Positions 30,179 to 38,781 are shown, counted from the first letter of the stretch. The stretch is 64,000 bases of DNA from Sphingomonas oryzagri (GCF_029906645.1 NZ_JARYGZ010000001.1:2724084-2788083), one strand, 5' to 3'. Notes: generated from the letters alone by a model not told the origin. Made by a program: numbers and translations.

Positions 30179-31153
30179 CTAAACCCGCGCCGCTCCCGCG
30201 GCATATTTCTTCGCCAGCACCGAGCAGACCATCAGCTGCGCCTGGTGGAACAGCATCAGCGGCAGCAGCAACATGCCGACCTGCGGCGCCGGGAAGATCG
30301 CGGCGGCGAGCGGCACGCCCGCGACGAGGCTCTTCTTGGAACCGCAGAAGCGCCAGACGATCTCGTCCTCACGCGCCCAGCCGAGCGTGCGCGGCAGCCA
30401 CAAGGTCACCGCCAGCACGATGGCGAGCATGACGAGGCCGATGGCGAGCGCCGCGACCAGATCGTGCAGGTCGGTCCGGTGCCACAGCCCCTCCACCACG
30501 GCGGCCGAGAACACCGTGTAGACGAGGAACAGGATCGACCCGCGATCGACGCGGCCGACCAGCGCCTTGTGGCGAGCGATATAGGGGCCGATCCAGGGCC
30601 GCGCGAAATGCCCGGCCGCGAAGGGCAGCAGAAGCTGGCAGCCGATCTTCAGGATCGAATCGATGGCTTGCTCCGCACTCGTGCCGCCCGCCCCCATCAG
30701 CACCTGCGCGAGCAGCGGCGTCGCGACGATGCCGACGATGCTGGACAGCGACGCCGCGCCGATCGCCGCCGGCACGTCCCCGCCCGCGATCGAGACGAAG
30801 GCGATCGAGCTCTGCACGGTGGACGGCAGCAGCGACAGGTAGAGCAGCCCCGCCGCCATCGCCGGCGCGATGCGCAGCGCCACCTGTTCGGCGCCGAGGC
30901 CGAGCAGCGGGTAGAACAGGAAACTGGTCGCCAGCACGACCAGATGCAGCTTCCACTTGGCCGCGCCCGCGACGATCGCCTGCCGGCTGAGCTTGGCACC
31001 GTGGAGGAAGAAGAGCAGCAGGATCGCCCCGTCCGCCGCCCACCCGGCGATCGTCGCGCCGACTCCGCGCGCGGGCAGCAGGCTCGCCGTCGTGACGGTG
31101 GCGATCAGGGCGATCAGAAAGGGATCGAACAGGGCGGAGAGGCGCTTTTCCAC
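30179..31153 (-). CDS. SBF-like (bile acid:sodium symporter family) transporter
   Basis: This is a 324-residue membrane protein from GTG at 31153; TTG at 31171 is an alternative. Nine or ten hydrophobic segments are evident, including LLYLSLLPSTVQSSIAFVSI and the FCGSKKSLVAGVPLA block typical of the YfeH-like/SBF_2 branch. That branch has unknown natural substrates, probably organic anions moved with Na+. It lies between lysR (upstream, same strand) and the broken NCS1 permease. An AGGTG ribosome site about 11 bases upstream supports the GTG start. Confidence 0.86.
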   Translation of the reverse strand: MEKRLSALFDPFLIALIATVTTASLLPARGVGATIAGWAADGAILLLFFLHGAKLSRQAIVAGAAKWKLHLVVLATSFLFYPLLGLGAEQVALRIAPAMAAGLLYLSLLPSTVQSSIAFVSIAGGDVPAAIGAASLSSIVGIVATPLLAQVLMGAGGTSAEQAIDSILKIGCQLLLPFAAGHFARPWIGPYIARHKALVGRVDRGSILFLVYTVFSAAVVEGLWHRTDLHDLVAALAIGLVMLAIVLAVTLWLPRTLGWAREDEIVWRFCGSKKSLVAGVPLAAAIFPAPQVGMLLLPLMLFHQAQLMVCSVLAKKYAAGAARV

Positions 31154-31175
31154 AATCGTTGCACCTAGCAACCGA

Positions 31176-32072
31176 TCAGGCGCCCGCCAAATCCCTTCGC
31201 ACCTCGTCCACCAGCCATTCGCGGAAGCGCTTGATCTTGGGCGCCATCCGCCGGTGCTCGGGCGCGACCAGCCAGTAGGCGTAGCCCCGCGTCGAGATCC
31301 GGTCGGACAGGCGCACCAGCCGGCCTTCGATCAGATCGTTGCGCCAGAAGAACGGGGTCAGCATCGCCACCCCCTGCCCGGCCATCGCGGCGGCGCCCTC
31401 ATTGGCCTGCGAATCCATGCGGACGCCGGGGCGCAGCCTGCCGTCCGGAACGTCGATCCCGGCCTCGCGCAGCCACCATGGCCACCATGGATCCTGCGGC
31501 GAGATCATCGGAACGCGCAGCATGTCCGCCGGGGTCAGCGCGCCGCCATGGCGGGCGAGGAAGGCGGGGCTGCACATCGGGGTGAAATCGATGTCGAGCA
31601 GCTTGTCGGTGGTCAGCCCCTCCCACGGCCCGCGCCCGGCACGGATCGCGACGTCCACCTCGTCGGTGGCGAAATCGACGAGGCTGTCGCTGACCAGCAG
31701 CCGCACCGCCATTTCGGGATGGTTCATCTGGAAGCCGCCGATCTTCCAGGCGAGCCAGGTGTTGGCGAAGGTCTGCGAGGTCGAGATGGTCAGCATCCCC
31801 TCGTCCTCGGCGCGCAGTTCGGCGAAGGCACCGTCGATCGCGTCGAAGGCGCGGGAGACGGGGGCCGCGGCGCGGCGGCCCGCCTCTGTCAGCACCACGC
31901 GGCGCTTCTCGCGACGGAACAGGGGCGTGCCGACGCGATCTTCCAGCAACTTCACCTGATAGGAAACCGCCGCCTGCGTCATGCCGAGTTCGGCGGCGGC
32001 GGCAGTGAAATTCTCGTGGCGCGCCGCCGCCTCGAACACCCGGACGGCGGAGAGAGGCGGCAGGCGGCGCAT
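31176..32072 (-). CDS. LysR-family transcriptional regulator (GcvA-like)
   Basis: The protein has 298 residues from MRRLPPLSAVRVFE; GTG at 32090 and ATG at 32084 are in-frame alternatives. The winged helix-turn-helix spans residues about 10-65 (HENFTAAAAELGMTQAAVSY, then RVGTPLFRREKRRVVLTEAG). The C-terminal effector domain covers residues about 90-290. RRLPPLSAVRVFEAAARHENF is a GcvA-subgroup opening. It may regulate the downstream SBF and NCS1 genes, with which it shares strand and tight spacing. No co-inducer can be read from sequence. Confidence 0.9.
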   Translation of the reverse strand: MRRLPPLSAVRVFEAAARHENFTAAAAELGMTQAAVSYQVKLLEDRVGTPLFRREKRRVVLTEAGRRAAAPVSRAFDAIDGAFAELRAEDEGMLTISTSQTFANTWLAWKIGGFQMNHPEMAVRLLVSDSLVDFATDEVDVAIRAGRGPWEGLTTDKLLDIDFTPMCSPAFLARHGGALTPADMLRVPMISPQDPWWPWWLREAGIDVPDGRLRPGVRMDSQANEGAAAMAGQGVAMLTPFFWRNDLIEGRLVRLSDRISTRGYAYWLVAPEHRRMAPKIKRFREWLVDEVRRDLAGA

Positions 32073-32189
32073 GGCCGCGATCATAAGCACCGCTTATCAA
32101 CTGCGTCCAGCCTTTCGTTGGCGGAGCGCAACGGAAAGGCGCATCTGGACGGGGCTGGGACGGAGGCGCCCGGCCAAGAGGAGGTTCCC

Positions 32190-32354
32190 ATGATCGATCA
32201 GGACGTGGCCCGTCTGTGGGCCGATCATCACGAGGCGTTCAGCCGCTGGGTGGACAATGCGGCGAGGGGCGTCGGCAACGCCTTCCGCGCGCTCAACCGC
32301 ATCCAGTACCAGGCCCCGTGGCAGACCATCTCGCGAGGCCGCGCGCGTCATTGA
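32190..32354 (+). CDS. Small protein, 54 residues, unknown function
   Basis: ATG at 32190 is preceded by AAGAGGAGG (ribosome site, 6 bases). The product MIDQDVARLWADHHEAFSRW, then NAARGVGNAFRALNRIQY, is helical, with His and Trp residues. Its stop lies within the probable -35 region of purC. It is divergent from the LysR gene, about 117 bases away. Confidence 0.65.
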   Translation: MIDQDVARLWADHHEAFSRWVDNAARGVGNAFRALNRIQYQAPWQTISRGRARH

Positions 32355-32436
32355 AAAGGCGTGCCCGTTCCGTTAGAGGGCGACGAAGCCCCGGCCGTGC
32401 TCGGATTCCCGCTCACGCGCCGGGGCAAGTCTTTTT
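32351..32436 (+). promoter_or_regulatory. Candidate purC promoter and leader hairpin with T-run
   Basis: TTGAAA (32351-32356) and TTAGAG (32373-32378) are 16 bases apart and could be a promoter. Downstream, 32388-32426 folds as GCCCCGGC-CGTG...CACG-C-GCCGGGGC, about 12 pairs with one bulge, and TTTTT follows at 32432-32436, about 22 bases before the purC ATG. A terminator for the preceding small gene is one reading; but with the purC start so close, a leader attenuator is also possible. Confidence 0.45.
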
Positions 32437-32457
32437 CTCGGGATACGGGACACGCGC

Positions 32458-33237
32458 ATGGCACGCCGCCGGCAGATCTACGAAGGCAAGGCGAAGATTC
32501 TCTATGAGGGCCCGGAGCCCGGCACGCTGATCCAGTATTTCAAGGACGACGCCACCGCCTTCAACGCCCAGAAGAAGGGCACGATCAACGGCAAGGGCGT
32601 GCTCAACAACCGCATTTCCGAGCATGTCTTCACGATGCTCGGCAATATCGGTGTGCCGACCCACTTCATCCGCCGCCTCAACATGCGCGAGCAGCTGATC
32701 CGCCAGGTGGAGATCGTGCCGATCGAGGTGGTGGTGCGCAACGTCGTCGCCGGCAGCCTCGCCAAGCGCCTCGGCATCGAGGAGGGCACGCAGCTGCCCC
32801 GCACGATCATCGAATATTATTACAAGGATGATGCGCTGGGCGACCCGATGGTCACCGACGAGCATATCGCCTGCTTCGGCTGGGCCAGCCAGGAGGAGAT
32901 GCACGACATCGCCGACATGGCGATCCGCGTGAACGATTTCCTCACCGGACTGTTCGCCGGCATCAACATTCGTCTGGTCGACTTCAAGCTGGAGTTCGGC
33001 CGGATCTGGGAGAACGATTTCTCGCGCGTCATCCTCGCCGACGAGATTTCGCCGGACGGCTGCCGCCTGTGGGACATGACCACCAACGAGAAGCTCGACA
33101 AGGATCGCTTCCGCCGCGATCTCGGCGGCGAGGTCGAGGCCTATCAGGAGGTCGCGCGCCGGCTCGGCCTGCTGCCGGAAGGCGCCGAGAACGCCGTGCT
33201 CGACATGGAGAGCCACCGCAAGAAGCGCGGGCAGTAA
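32458..33237 (+). CDS. purC: SAICAR synthetase (phosphoribosylaminoimidazole-succinocarboxamide synthase)
   Basis: The 259-residue protein begins [20 protein letters not shown]. The SAICAR-synthetase signature appears in [30 protein letters not shown] and [10 protein letters not shown]. It joins CAIR and aspartate with ATP in purine synthesis. Full family length. It opens the purC-acyltransferase-purS-purQ run, 22 bases before the acyltransferase gene. Confidence 0.97.
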   Translation: MARRRQIYEGKAKILYEGPEPGTLIQYFKDDATAFNAQKKGTINGKGVLNNRISEHVFTMLGNIGVPTHFIRRLNMREQLIRQVEIVPIEVVVRNVVAGSLAKRLGIEEGTQLPRTIIEYYYKDDALGDPMVTDEHIACFGWASQEEMHDIADMAIRVNDFLTGLFAGINIRLVDFKLEFGRIWENDFSRVILADEISPDGCRLWDMTTNEKLDKDRFRRDLGGEVEAYQEVARRLGLLPEGAENAVLDMESHRKKRGQ

Positions 33238-33258
33238 GGGGCGGCCGCTCCTGACGGA

Positions 33259-34398
33259 ATGACCGAACGCAAGGATGTCCCCACCCGCGAGGCGATCCAG
33301 ATCGCCCGCGTGCTGTGCATCCTCGGCATCGTCTATGTCCACGCCTGGACGGGGCTGACCGCCGAGCAGATTTCCGCGCTCGACCAGACCGGGCAGGGCA
33401 TCCTGCGCTTCGTGCTGATCGAGCTGGTCGGGCGGAGTGCGGTGCCGCTGCTCGGCGCGATTTCCGGCTGGCTCTCCGGGCCGTCCGCCGCCAAGCGCAG
33501 TTACGGCGCTTTCGTGCAGGTGAAGGCCCGCACCGTGCTGGCGCCGATGCTGCTGTGGAACCTGATCGCGCTCGCGCTGGTCAGCGGGTCGGCGGCCTTG
33601 TTCCACCTGCCCGCCCCCGTGCCGGCGAGCGTGCGCGAGGCGCTCGACTGGATCGGCTGCGTCACCCAGCCCAATCCGATCAACGTCCAGATCAGCTTCC
33701 TGCGCGATCTGTTCCTGTGCATGTGCGCGGCGCCCCTGTTCACCCGCCTGCCCGATCGCTGGTTGTGGGCGCTGTGGCTGCTGGCGGCGGCATGGTCGAT
33801 CAGCAACCTCAACCTCTACGTGCTGCTGCGCCCGCAGATTCTGCTCTTCTTCCTTTCCGGCATGCTGGCGCGCCGCCATCTCACCGCCGAGCGGATCGCG
33901 CGCTGGCCGCTGATCGGCTGCATCCTGCCCTATCTCCTGCTGCTGCCGGGCAAGGTGATTGTCTCGGTGCAGGACGATGCCTGGCTGAAGGCGCATGTCG
34001 TGGCGGCCAATGCGATCGACATGCCGCTGCGCTTCGCCGCCGCGCTCGCCGTCTGGCGGATCGCGCTGGCGCTGGTGCCGACGCGGGCCGGCGCACGGAT
34101 CATGGGCGTCGAGCGCTACGCCTTCCTGCTGTTCTGCTGTCATCTCGTGCTGATCTGGCTGCTCGGCCCGCCGATCGGGCTGGTGACCGGGCCGATGGGC
34201 GCGTCGGGCTACGTTCCCTTCCTGCTGCTCCAGCCGGTGATGGCATTGGGGGGCACCGTGCTGGTGGGGCGGGCGCTGATGCTGGCGTCGCGGCCGGCGG
34301 CGAAGCTGCTGAGCGGCGGGCGGCTGGACCAGCCCTTGCGCCCGCGCGCCGCTTCCGCCAAAGGGACCGCGAAACCGGACCCCGGAGCAGACTCATGA
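33259..34398 (+). CDS. Membrane acyltransferase (acyltransferase-3 family)
   Basis: The protein has 379 residues with about ten hydrophobic segments. The N-terminal IQIARVLCILGIVYVHAW, with a His near the helix end, is the acyltransferase-3 pattern (O-acetyltransferases of polysaccharide or lipids). It was placed between purC and purS, with its stop overlapping the purS start by 4 bases (ATGA), so it is translated with the purine genes although it has no clear purine role. The C-terminus is Lys/Pro-rich and cytoplasmic. The substrate is unknown. Confidence 0.85.
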   Translation: MTERKDVPTREAIQIARVLCILGIVYVHAWTGLTAEQISALDQTGQGILRFVLIELVGRSAVPLLGAISGWLSGPSAAKRSYGAFVQVKARTVLAPMLLWNLIALALVSGSAALFHLPAPVPASVREALDWIGCVTQPNPINVQISFLRDLFLCMCAAPLFTRLPDRWLWALWLLAAAWSISNLNLYVLLRPQILLFFLSGMLARRHLTAERIARWPLIGCILPYLLLLPGKVIVSVQDDAWLKAHVVAANAIDMPLRFAAALAVWRIALALVPTRAGARIMGVERYAFLLFCCHLVLIWLLGPPIGLVTGPMGASGYVPFLLLQPVMALGGTVLVGRALMLASRPAAKLLSGGRLDQPLRPRAASAKGTAKPDPGADS

Positions 34399-34625
34399 AA
34401 ACCCGTGTCGTCGTGACCCTCAAGCCCGGCGTGCTCGATCCGCAGGGCAAGGCGGTGCACCATGCGCTGACCGGCCTCGGCTTCGGCGGCGTCAACGACG
34501 TGCGCGTCGGCAAGATCGTCGAGCTGGATCTCGCCGACGGCACCGAGCCGGCCGCGATCGAGGACATGTGCCGCAAGCTGCTCGCCAACACGGTGATCGA
34601 GAATTTCCGCATCGAACAGGCCTGA
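34395..34625 (+). CDS. purS: Phosphoribosylformylglycinamidine synthase subunit PurS
   Basis: This 76-residue protein has the PurS fold: KTRVVVTLKPGVLDPQGKAV, FGGVNDVRVGKIVELDLAD, and LANTVIENFRIEQ. PurS bridges PurQ and PurL to form FGAM synthase in the fourth purine step. Its ATG overlaps the acyltransferase stop. purQ follows after 15 bases. purL is not in the window. Confidence 0.95.
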   Translation: MKTRVVVTLKPGVLDPQGKAVHHALTGLGFGGVNDVRVGKIVELDLADGTEPAAIEDMCRKLLANTVIENFRIEQA

Positions 34626-34640
34626 CAGGAGCGCCGCGCC

Positions 34641-35306
34641 ATGAAAGCCGCCGTAATCGTCTTCCCCGGCTCCAACTGCGACCGCGACCTCGCCGTCGCT
34701 TTCCGCGAACTGACCGGCCATGAGACCGTGATGGTGTGGCACGGCGAGACGACGCTGCCCGACGGCCTCGACATCATCGGCGTGCCCGGCGGCTTCTCCT
34801 ACGGCGATTACCTCCGCTCCGGCGCGATGGCGGCGCGATCGCCGGTGATGCGCGCGGTGGCGGATGCGGCGGGCAGGGGCGTCGCGGTGCTGGGCGTGTG
34901 CAACGGCTTCCAGGTGCTGACCGAGACCGGCCTGCTGCCCGGCGCGCTGATGCGCAACGCCGGCCTCAACTTCGTCTGCCGCGACGTGGGGCTGACCGTC
35001 GGCACCTCGCAGACCATGTTCACCAGCCGCTACGAGGATGGCGAGGAGATCGTGATCCCCGTCGCCCATCACGACGGCAATTACTTCGCCGACGACGCGA
35101 CGCTCGACCGGCTGGAGGGCGAGGGCCGCGTGGCGTTTCGCTACACTGGCGACGTCAACGGATCGGCGCGCAATATCGCGGGCATCGTCAACGATGCGGG
35201 CAACGTGCTGGGCATGATGCCCCACCCCGAGCGCATGATCGAGGCCGCCCACGGCCGCACCGACGGCCGCCGCATCTTCGAGGGCCTGGTCGGCGCGCTG
35301 GCGTGA
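34641..35306 (+). CDS. purQ: Phosphoribosylformylglycinamidine synthase glutaminase PurQ
   Basis: The 221-residue class I glutaminase has the nucleophile Cys87 in LGVCNGFQ and the His195/Glu197 pair in [24 protein letters not shown], with the PurQ glycine loop, and VAHHDGNYF also mark the family. It supplies ammonia from glutamine to PurL. ATG follows a CAGGAG ribosome site (34626-34631). The gene has no overlap with DoxX downstream (13 bases). Confidence 0.97.
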   Translation: MKAAVIVFPGSNCDRDLAVAFRELTGHETVMVWHGETTLPDGLDIIGVPGGFSYGDYLRSGAMAARSPVMRAVADAAGRGVAVLGVCNGFQVLTETGLLPGALMRNAGLNFVCRDVGLTVGTSQTMFTSRYEDGEEIVIPVAHHDGNYFADDATLDRLEGEGRVAFRYTGDVNGSARNIAGIVNDAGNVLGMMPHPERMIEAAHGRTDGRRIFEGLVGALA

Positions 35307-35319
35307 CGGCCGCGGCGCG

Positions 35320-35715
35320 ATGAAAAGCGCCGATCTCGCCCGCCTCACCCTCGCGCCCCTGTTCGCCATAGCGGGGATGGTCCACCTCGCCCGCCCGGAT
35401 GTGTTCGCGGGCGTGATGCCGCCGGCGGTTCCGTATCCGCACGCCGTGATCCTGCTGACCGGCGCCGCCGAGATCGCCGGCGCGGCAGGGCTGTTCGTGC
35501 CGGCGACCCGCGCGATCGCAGGCGTGATGCTCGCGCTCTACGCCGTCTGCGTCTATCCCGCGAACATCCTGCACGCGGTGCACGATCTCTCGACCGGCAC
35601 CGGGCTCGGCTGGGCCTATCACTATCCGCGCCTGTTCGCCCAGCCCTTCATCTGCTGGTGGGCGCTGGCAGCCGGCGGCGTCACGGCACGTTCGACGGGC
35701 GCCCGCCCCGATTAA
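35320..35715 (+). CDS. DoxX-family membrane protein
   Basis: The 131-residue protein has four hydrophobic segments (LARLTLAPLFAIAGMVHL, ILLTGAAEIAGAAGLFVP, AGVMLALYAVCVYPANI, and a C-terminal one). The GAAEIAGAAGLF segment and HYPRLFAQPFICWWAL are typical of the DoxX/SURF4-like family. The function of these small proteins is unclear. It ends 4 bases inside the convergent transporter gene. Confidence 0.82.
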   Translation: MKSADLARLTLAPLFAIAGMVHLARPDVFAGVMPPAVPYPHAVILLTGAAEIAGAAGLFVPATRAIAGVMLALYAVCVYPANILHAVHDLSTGTGLGWAYHYPRLFAQPFICWWALAAGGVTARSTGARPD

Positions 35716-36458
35716 TCCCGCGCGCGGAACGGCGAGAAGTTGGTGCGGGTGTCGAACACCTCCACCCCCTCGGCACGCTTGAGGAAGCCGACCACCAGAT
35801 AGGTGAACGGGGTCAGCAGCACCTCCCAGCCCACCTTCATCGCCCAGTTGGTCACCATGATCGTGATGACGAGGCCATGCGTGAAGCCCGGCGCATCCCA
35901 GAAGGCGAGCGGATAGAAGATCAGGCTGTCCATCGCCTGCCCGAACACGGTCGAGCTGACGGTGCGCGTCCACAGGTACCTTCCGCCCGTCCACACCTTC
36001 ATCCGCGCCAGCACGAAAGCGTTGACGAACTCGCCCGCCCAGAAGGCGCAGATGCTGGCGAGGACGATCCGCCCTGTCTGCCCGAACACCAGCTCGTAGG
36101 CCGGCTGGTTGGACCAGCCCGGCGCCGGCGGCAGCTTCACCACCACGAAGGTCATCAGCGCGAGGAAGATCATCGCCGCGAACCCCGCCCACACGCAGCG
36201 CCGGGCGCGCGAATAGCCGTACACCTCGGTCAGGATGTCGCCGAGCAGGTAGGAGAGCGGGAAGAACAGGATGCCCGCGCCGAACTTGAGGCCCCCCAGC
36301 GTCGCCGCCTTGTCCGCACCGATCACGTTGGAGAGCAGCAGGATGGCGACAAACGCCGTCATCATGAAATCGAAATAGCGGAAGCCGCCCTTCCCCACCT
36401 CGTCCGCCTCGACCGTGCGGAGGCCGGGCTGCGATGCGTTCTGTTGCGTATCCGTCAT
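35712..36458 (-). CDS. Queuosine precursor transporter (VUT/QPTR family, YhhQ-like)
   Basis: The protein has 248 residues from MTDTQQNAS (36458); longer readings run toward the tRNA and lack support. About six hydrophobic segments are visible. The family marks are FDFMMTAFVAILLLSNV, the FFPLSYLLGDILTEVYGYSR block and CAFWAGEFVNAFVLARMK. Members take up preQ0/preQ1 for queuosine in tRNA anticodons. No preQ1 riboswitch-like leader is visible: only 59 bases separate it from tRNA-Arg. Confidence 0.9.
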   Translation of the reverse strand: MTDTQQNASQPGLRTVEADEVGKGGFRYFDFMMTAFVAILLLSNVIGADKAATLGGLKFGAGILFFPLSYLLGDILTEVYGYSRARRCVWAGFAAMIFLALMTFVVVKLPPAPGWSNQPAYELVFGQTGRIVLASICAFWAGEFVNAFVLARMKVWTGGRYLWTRTVSSTVFGQAMDSLIFYPLAFWDAPGFTHGLVITIMVTNWAMKVGWEVLLTPFTYLVVGFLKRAEGVEVFDTRTNFSPFRARD

Positions 36459-36517
36459 GAGGCGGCACAGTATCGCGGTTTCGCATCCACGCAATCCGGG
36501 CTATGCGCGCTTCCGGA

Positions 36518-36594
36518 GCGCCCGTAGCTCAGCTGGATAGAGCATCCGCCTTCTAAGCGGATGGTCGCAGGTTCAAGTCCTGCCGGGCGCGCCA
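36518..36594 (+). tRNA. tRNA-Arg (anticodon TCT)
   Basis: The cloverleaf is 77 bases including encoded CCA. Acceptor arms GCGCCCG/CGGGCGC pair fully, the anticodon stem is TCCGC/GCGGA, and the loop CTTCTAA gives anticodon TCT. The T-arm GCAGG TTCAAGT CCTGC is intact. It reads AGA codons, which are rare here. The 3' end abuts decayed foreign-looking sequence, as at many integration sites. Confidence 0.97.
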
Positions 36595-37014
36595 ACTCCT
36601 CCATGTCTGGACAGCACATCGATGCCGAGGGTTCTCCCTGCGGGATAATGTTCTTGATTTGTTCCAACCATTCCGGTACAAGCATGTGGCGTTCCTGGGA
36701 GGGCTGATATGAGGCAGATCGGTTCGGCGACGGCACGGATCCGTATTCCACCGGAGCATTTCGGATAATATCTCCGTACGGGCAGATGGTCCCGGTCCAC
36801 CGACATTCTCGAGGTCAAATTCAACCCAGATCACGACCCGGCCAACGGGCGCTTCACGTTCAAGGATGGCGGATCGTCTGGCAGTGACACCGCCAGAACC
36901 TCCTGGCGTGGTGGCGGTTTCACTCGTGGAGGTGGCGGCGGCAAATCGTTCGATGGTGGCGGATCGAGCGACTCTTGGGGCGGCGGTTGCTTCACGGCTG
37001 GGGGTGACGGTTCG
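36595..37014 (+). other. Decayed, foreign-looking sequence next to tRNA-Arg
   Basis: No complete gene is visible in these 420 bases. On the plus strand from 36769 an open frame without a usual start codon reads KFNPDHDPANGRFTFKDGG (around 36817), then a Gly/Ser-rich linker. That pattern looks like a segment of a phage- or toxin-like protein, judged from its look alone. The first 170 bases have lower GC than neighbours. The minus strand has only short frames with no motif. This is a likely remnant of an integrated element. Confidence 0.55.
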
Positions 37015-37611
37015 GGAGGAGGGGCTGCTGGACGGACGGGAGGCACCTCGACATGGTCGCTCGCGCCGCTGTTCCGCCAGCGCTACCCGAAGGTGGCGCT
37101 CGACGAGACGCGGATGCTGGTGCCGACGGACGCGGGCGTCACCGCCGGATCGGCGATGGGCCACCTCGATCTTGCGCTCTGGCTGATACGGCAGGCCAGC
37201 CCAGAGCTTGCGACGCTCGTGTCACGCTACCTGCTGGCCGATCTCCGCTCCTCACAGGCCGCCTATATCATCCCCAGCCATCTGGCCGGCGCCGATCCGC
37301 TGATCGCGCGCTTCGAACGCTGGTCGCGCGGTCGGCTGCACCAGGGTTTCTCGCTGCGGGAGGCAGCCGATGCGCTGGCGACCAGTCCGCGTTCGCTCCA
37401 GCGCAAATGCCAGGCGGTGCTCGGCAAGTCGCCGCTCCGCTATTTTCAGGATCTGCGGGTGGAACGCGCGCAATCGCTGATCCGCAGCGGCGAACTCGGC
37501 CTTGATGCGATTGCCGAGGAAGTGGGCTATGTCGACGGCGCAACCTTGCGCACGCTGCTGCGCCAGCGGCTCGGCCGCGGCGTGCGCGAACTGCGCGCGG
37601 ACCTGCGCTAG
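37015..37611 (+). pseudogene. GlxA-type AraC regulator, N-terminally truncated and frameshifted
   Basis: The C-terminal part of a DJ-1/AraC regulator is intact: WSLAPLFRQRYPKVALDE, MGHLDLALWLIRQASPEL, and a double helix-turn-helix ending DAIAEEVGYVDGATLRTLLR. Most of the DJ-1 domain is missing. At the break, GLLDGREA, typical of this family just before that block, appears in a different frame 1 base off; a single-base loss around 37040-37050 could explain this. An internal GTG at 37093 could make a 172-residue protein with the DNA-binding half. No partner gene is nearby. Confidence 0.8.
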
Positions 37612-37717
37612 CGCTGCGTCTTAGCGGCGTTGAGCGCCATCGCGGCGCGAACCAATGCGGGAAGCTCTCGGCATCGATCGCCCCATGCCGGCCACTCCTG
37701 CATCGGAGCCGGCCGGC

Positions 37718-37807
37718 TGGCGGAGACGGAGGGATTCGAACCCTCGGTACGGTTTCCCGTACGACGCTTTAGCAAAGCGTTGGTTTCAGCCACTCACCCA
37801 CGTCTCC
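37718..37807 (-). tRNA. tRNA-Ser (anticodon GCT)
   Basis: The cloverleaf is 90 bases including CCA. Acceptor GGAGACG/CGTCTCC, anticodon loop TTTGCTAAA with GCT, a long variable arm (CGTACGGGAAACCGTACC hairpin) and T-arm GAGGG TTCGAAT CCCTC are all complete. The long variable arm is diagnostic for Ser. It reads AGC/AGU codons. Confidence 0.97.
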
Positions 37808-37983
37808 GAGCTGCGGCGTGCGGGCGGCTATAGCGAGCGTTTTTCGGCTGCACAACAGGGTCCAGCGCGGCGAAGCGTGCCTTCGTTGAGTCGTGCTGTG
37901 GGAACGGCCCGGCGCGTTCATTGCGCGGCAAGGCGCTTCGCGGTTAACCAGTGCCGGACTTTTCGGGGGAGCAGAGCATTTCC

Positions 37984-38748
37984 ATGACCATCATCGCCCG
38001 CCGGATCGCGGCACCCGTTGCAATCGCCGCCGTGCTGGCGCTCGCGGCCGCGCCGGTCTGCGCGCAGATTCGCACGGTCGATCCGTCCTCCTCGCAGGCG
38101 CACAGCGATCTCGCGCCGGCCGGCAGCGGCCAGCCGGAGACCAGCGGCACCCAGCCGCCGCCGGAGAGCGATTACAACGCCCCCCCGTCCCCGCCCGCCT
38201 CCGCGCCTTCGGGCGACGATCGCTCCGCCCCGCCGGCGACCAATGCGTCGCGCGCGCCGGACAACCAGACGTTCGAGGAGCATGACGTGCTCGACGCGGC
38301 CGAGGGCGTGTTCGGGCGCGGCGCCGAGGGGCTTGCCCGGATGATCGAGCGCGTGCTCAAGGATCAGGGCCGCCCGACCGCCTATATTTCCGGCCGCGAG
38401 GCGAGCGGCGCCTTCGCCATCGGCCTGAAATACGGCTCCGGCGTGCTGCATCACAAGATCGAGGGCGATCGCCCGGTCTACTGGACGGGGCCGTCGCTGG
38501 GCTTCGACATCGGCGGCAATGCGTCGAAGGAGTTCATCCTCGTCTACAATTTGTACGACAGCCAGGATCTCTATCACCGCTTCCCGGCGGCCGAGGGCAC
38601 GGCCTATTTCGTCGGCGGCTTCACCGCGAGCTATCTGCGGCGCGGCGACGTGGTGCTGATCCCGATCCGGCTCGGCGTCGGCTGGCGGCTGGGCGCGAAC
38701 GTGGGCTATATGAAGTTCACCCCGCAATCGAAGCTGATGCCGTTCTGA
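37984..38748 (+). CDS. DUF1134 exported protein
   Basis: The protein has 254 residues from MTIIARRIAAPVAIAA, with a signal peptide cleaved after PVCAQ (residue about 28). A Pro/Ser-rich linker (PPPESDYNAPPSPPASAPSG, residues about 60-85) leads into the DUF1134 domain: GVFGRGAEGLARMIERVLKD, then PTAYISGREASGAFAIGL and GPSLGFDIGGNASKEF. This is an EipA-like family linked to the envelope; the protein is expected in the periplasm. It stands alone; a hairpin terminator candidate follows. Confidence 0.87.
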   Translation: MTIIARRIAAPVAIAAVLALAAAPVCAQIRTVDPSSSQAHSDLAPAGSGQPETSGTQPPPESDYNAPPSPPASAPSGDDRSAPPATNASRAPDNQTFEEHDVLDAAEGVFGRGAEGLARMIERVLKDQGRPTAYISGREASGAFAIGLKYGSGVLHHKIEGDRPVYWTGPSLGFDIGGNASKEFILVYNLYDSQDLYHRFPAAEGTAYFVGGFTASYLRRGDVVLIPIRLGVGWRLGANVGYMKFTPQSKLMPF

Positions 38749-38757
38749 TGCGCCTGT

Positions 38758-38781
38758 CCCGTCGCGGCACATCGCGACGGG
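38758..38781 (+). terminator. Hairpin after the DUF1134 gene
   Basis: CCCGTCGCG (38758-38766) pairs exactly with CGCGACGGG (38773-38781) around a 6-base loop, 9 bases past the stop. No T-run follows, so it may stabilise or pause more than terminate. Confidence 0.45.

Noticed and set aside
36459-36517. preQ1 riboswitch in front of the queuosine-precursor transporter
   Set aside because: Only 59 bases separate the gene from tRNA-Arg and no preQ1-type stem with an A-rich tail is visible.
36573-36824. An open frame on the minus strand after tRNA-Arg
   Set aside because: It overlaps the end of the tRNA, has no ribosome site and no motif; treated as part of the decayed stretch.
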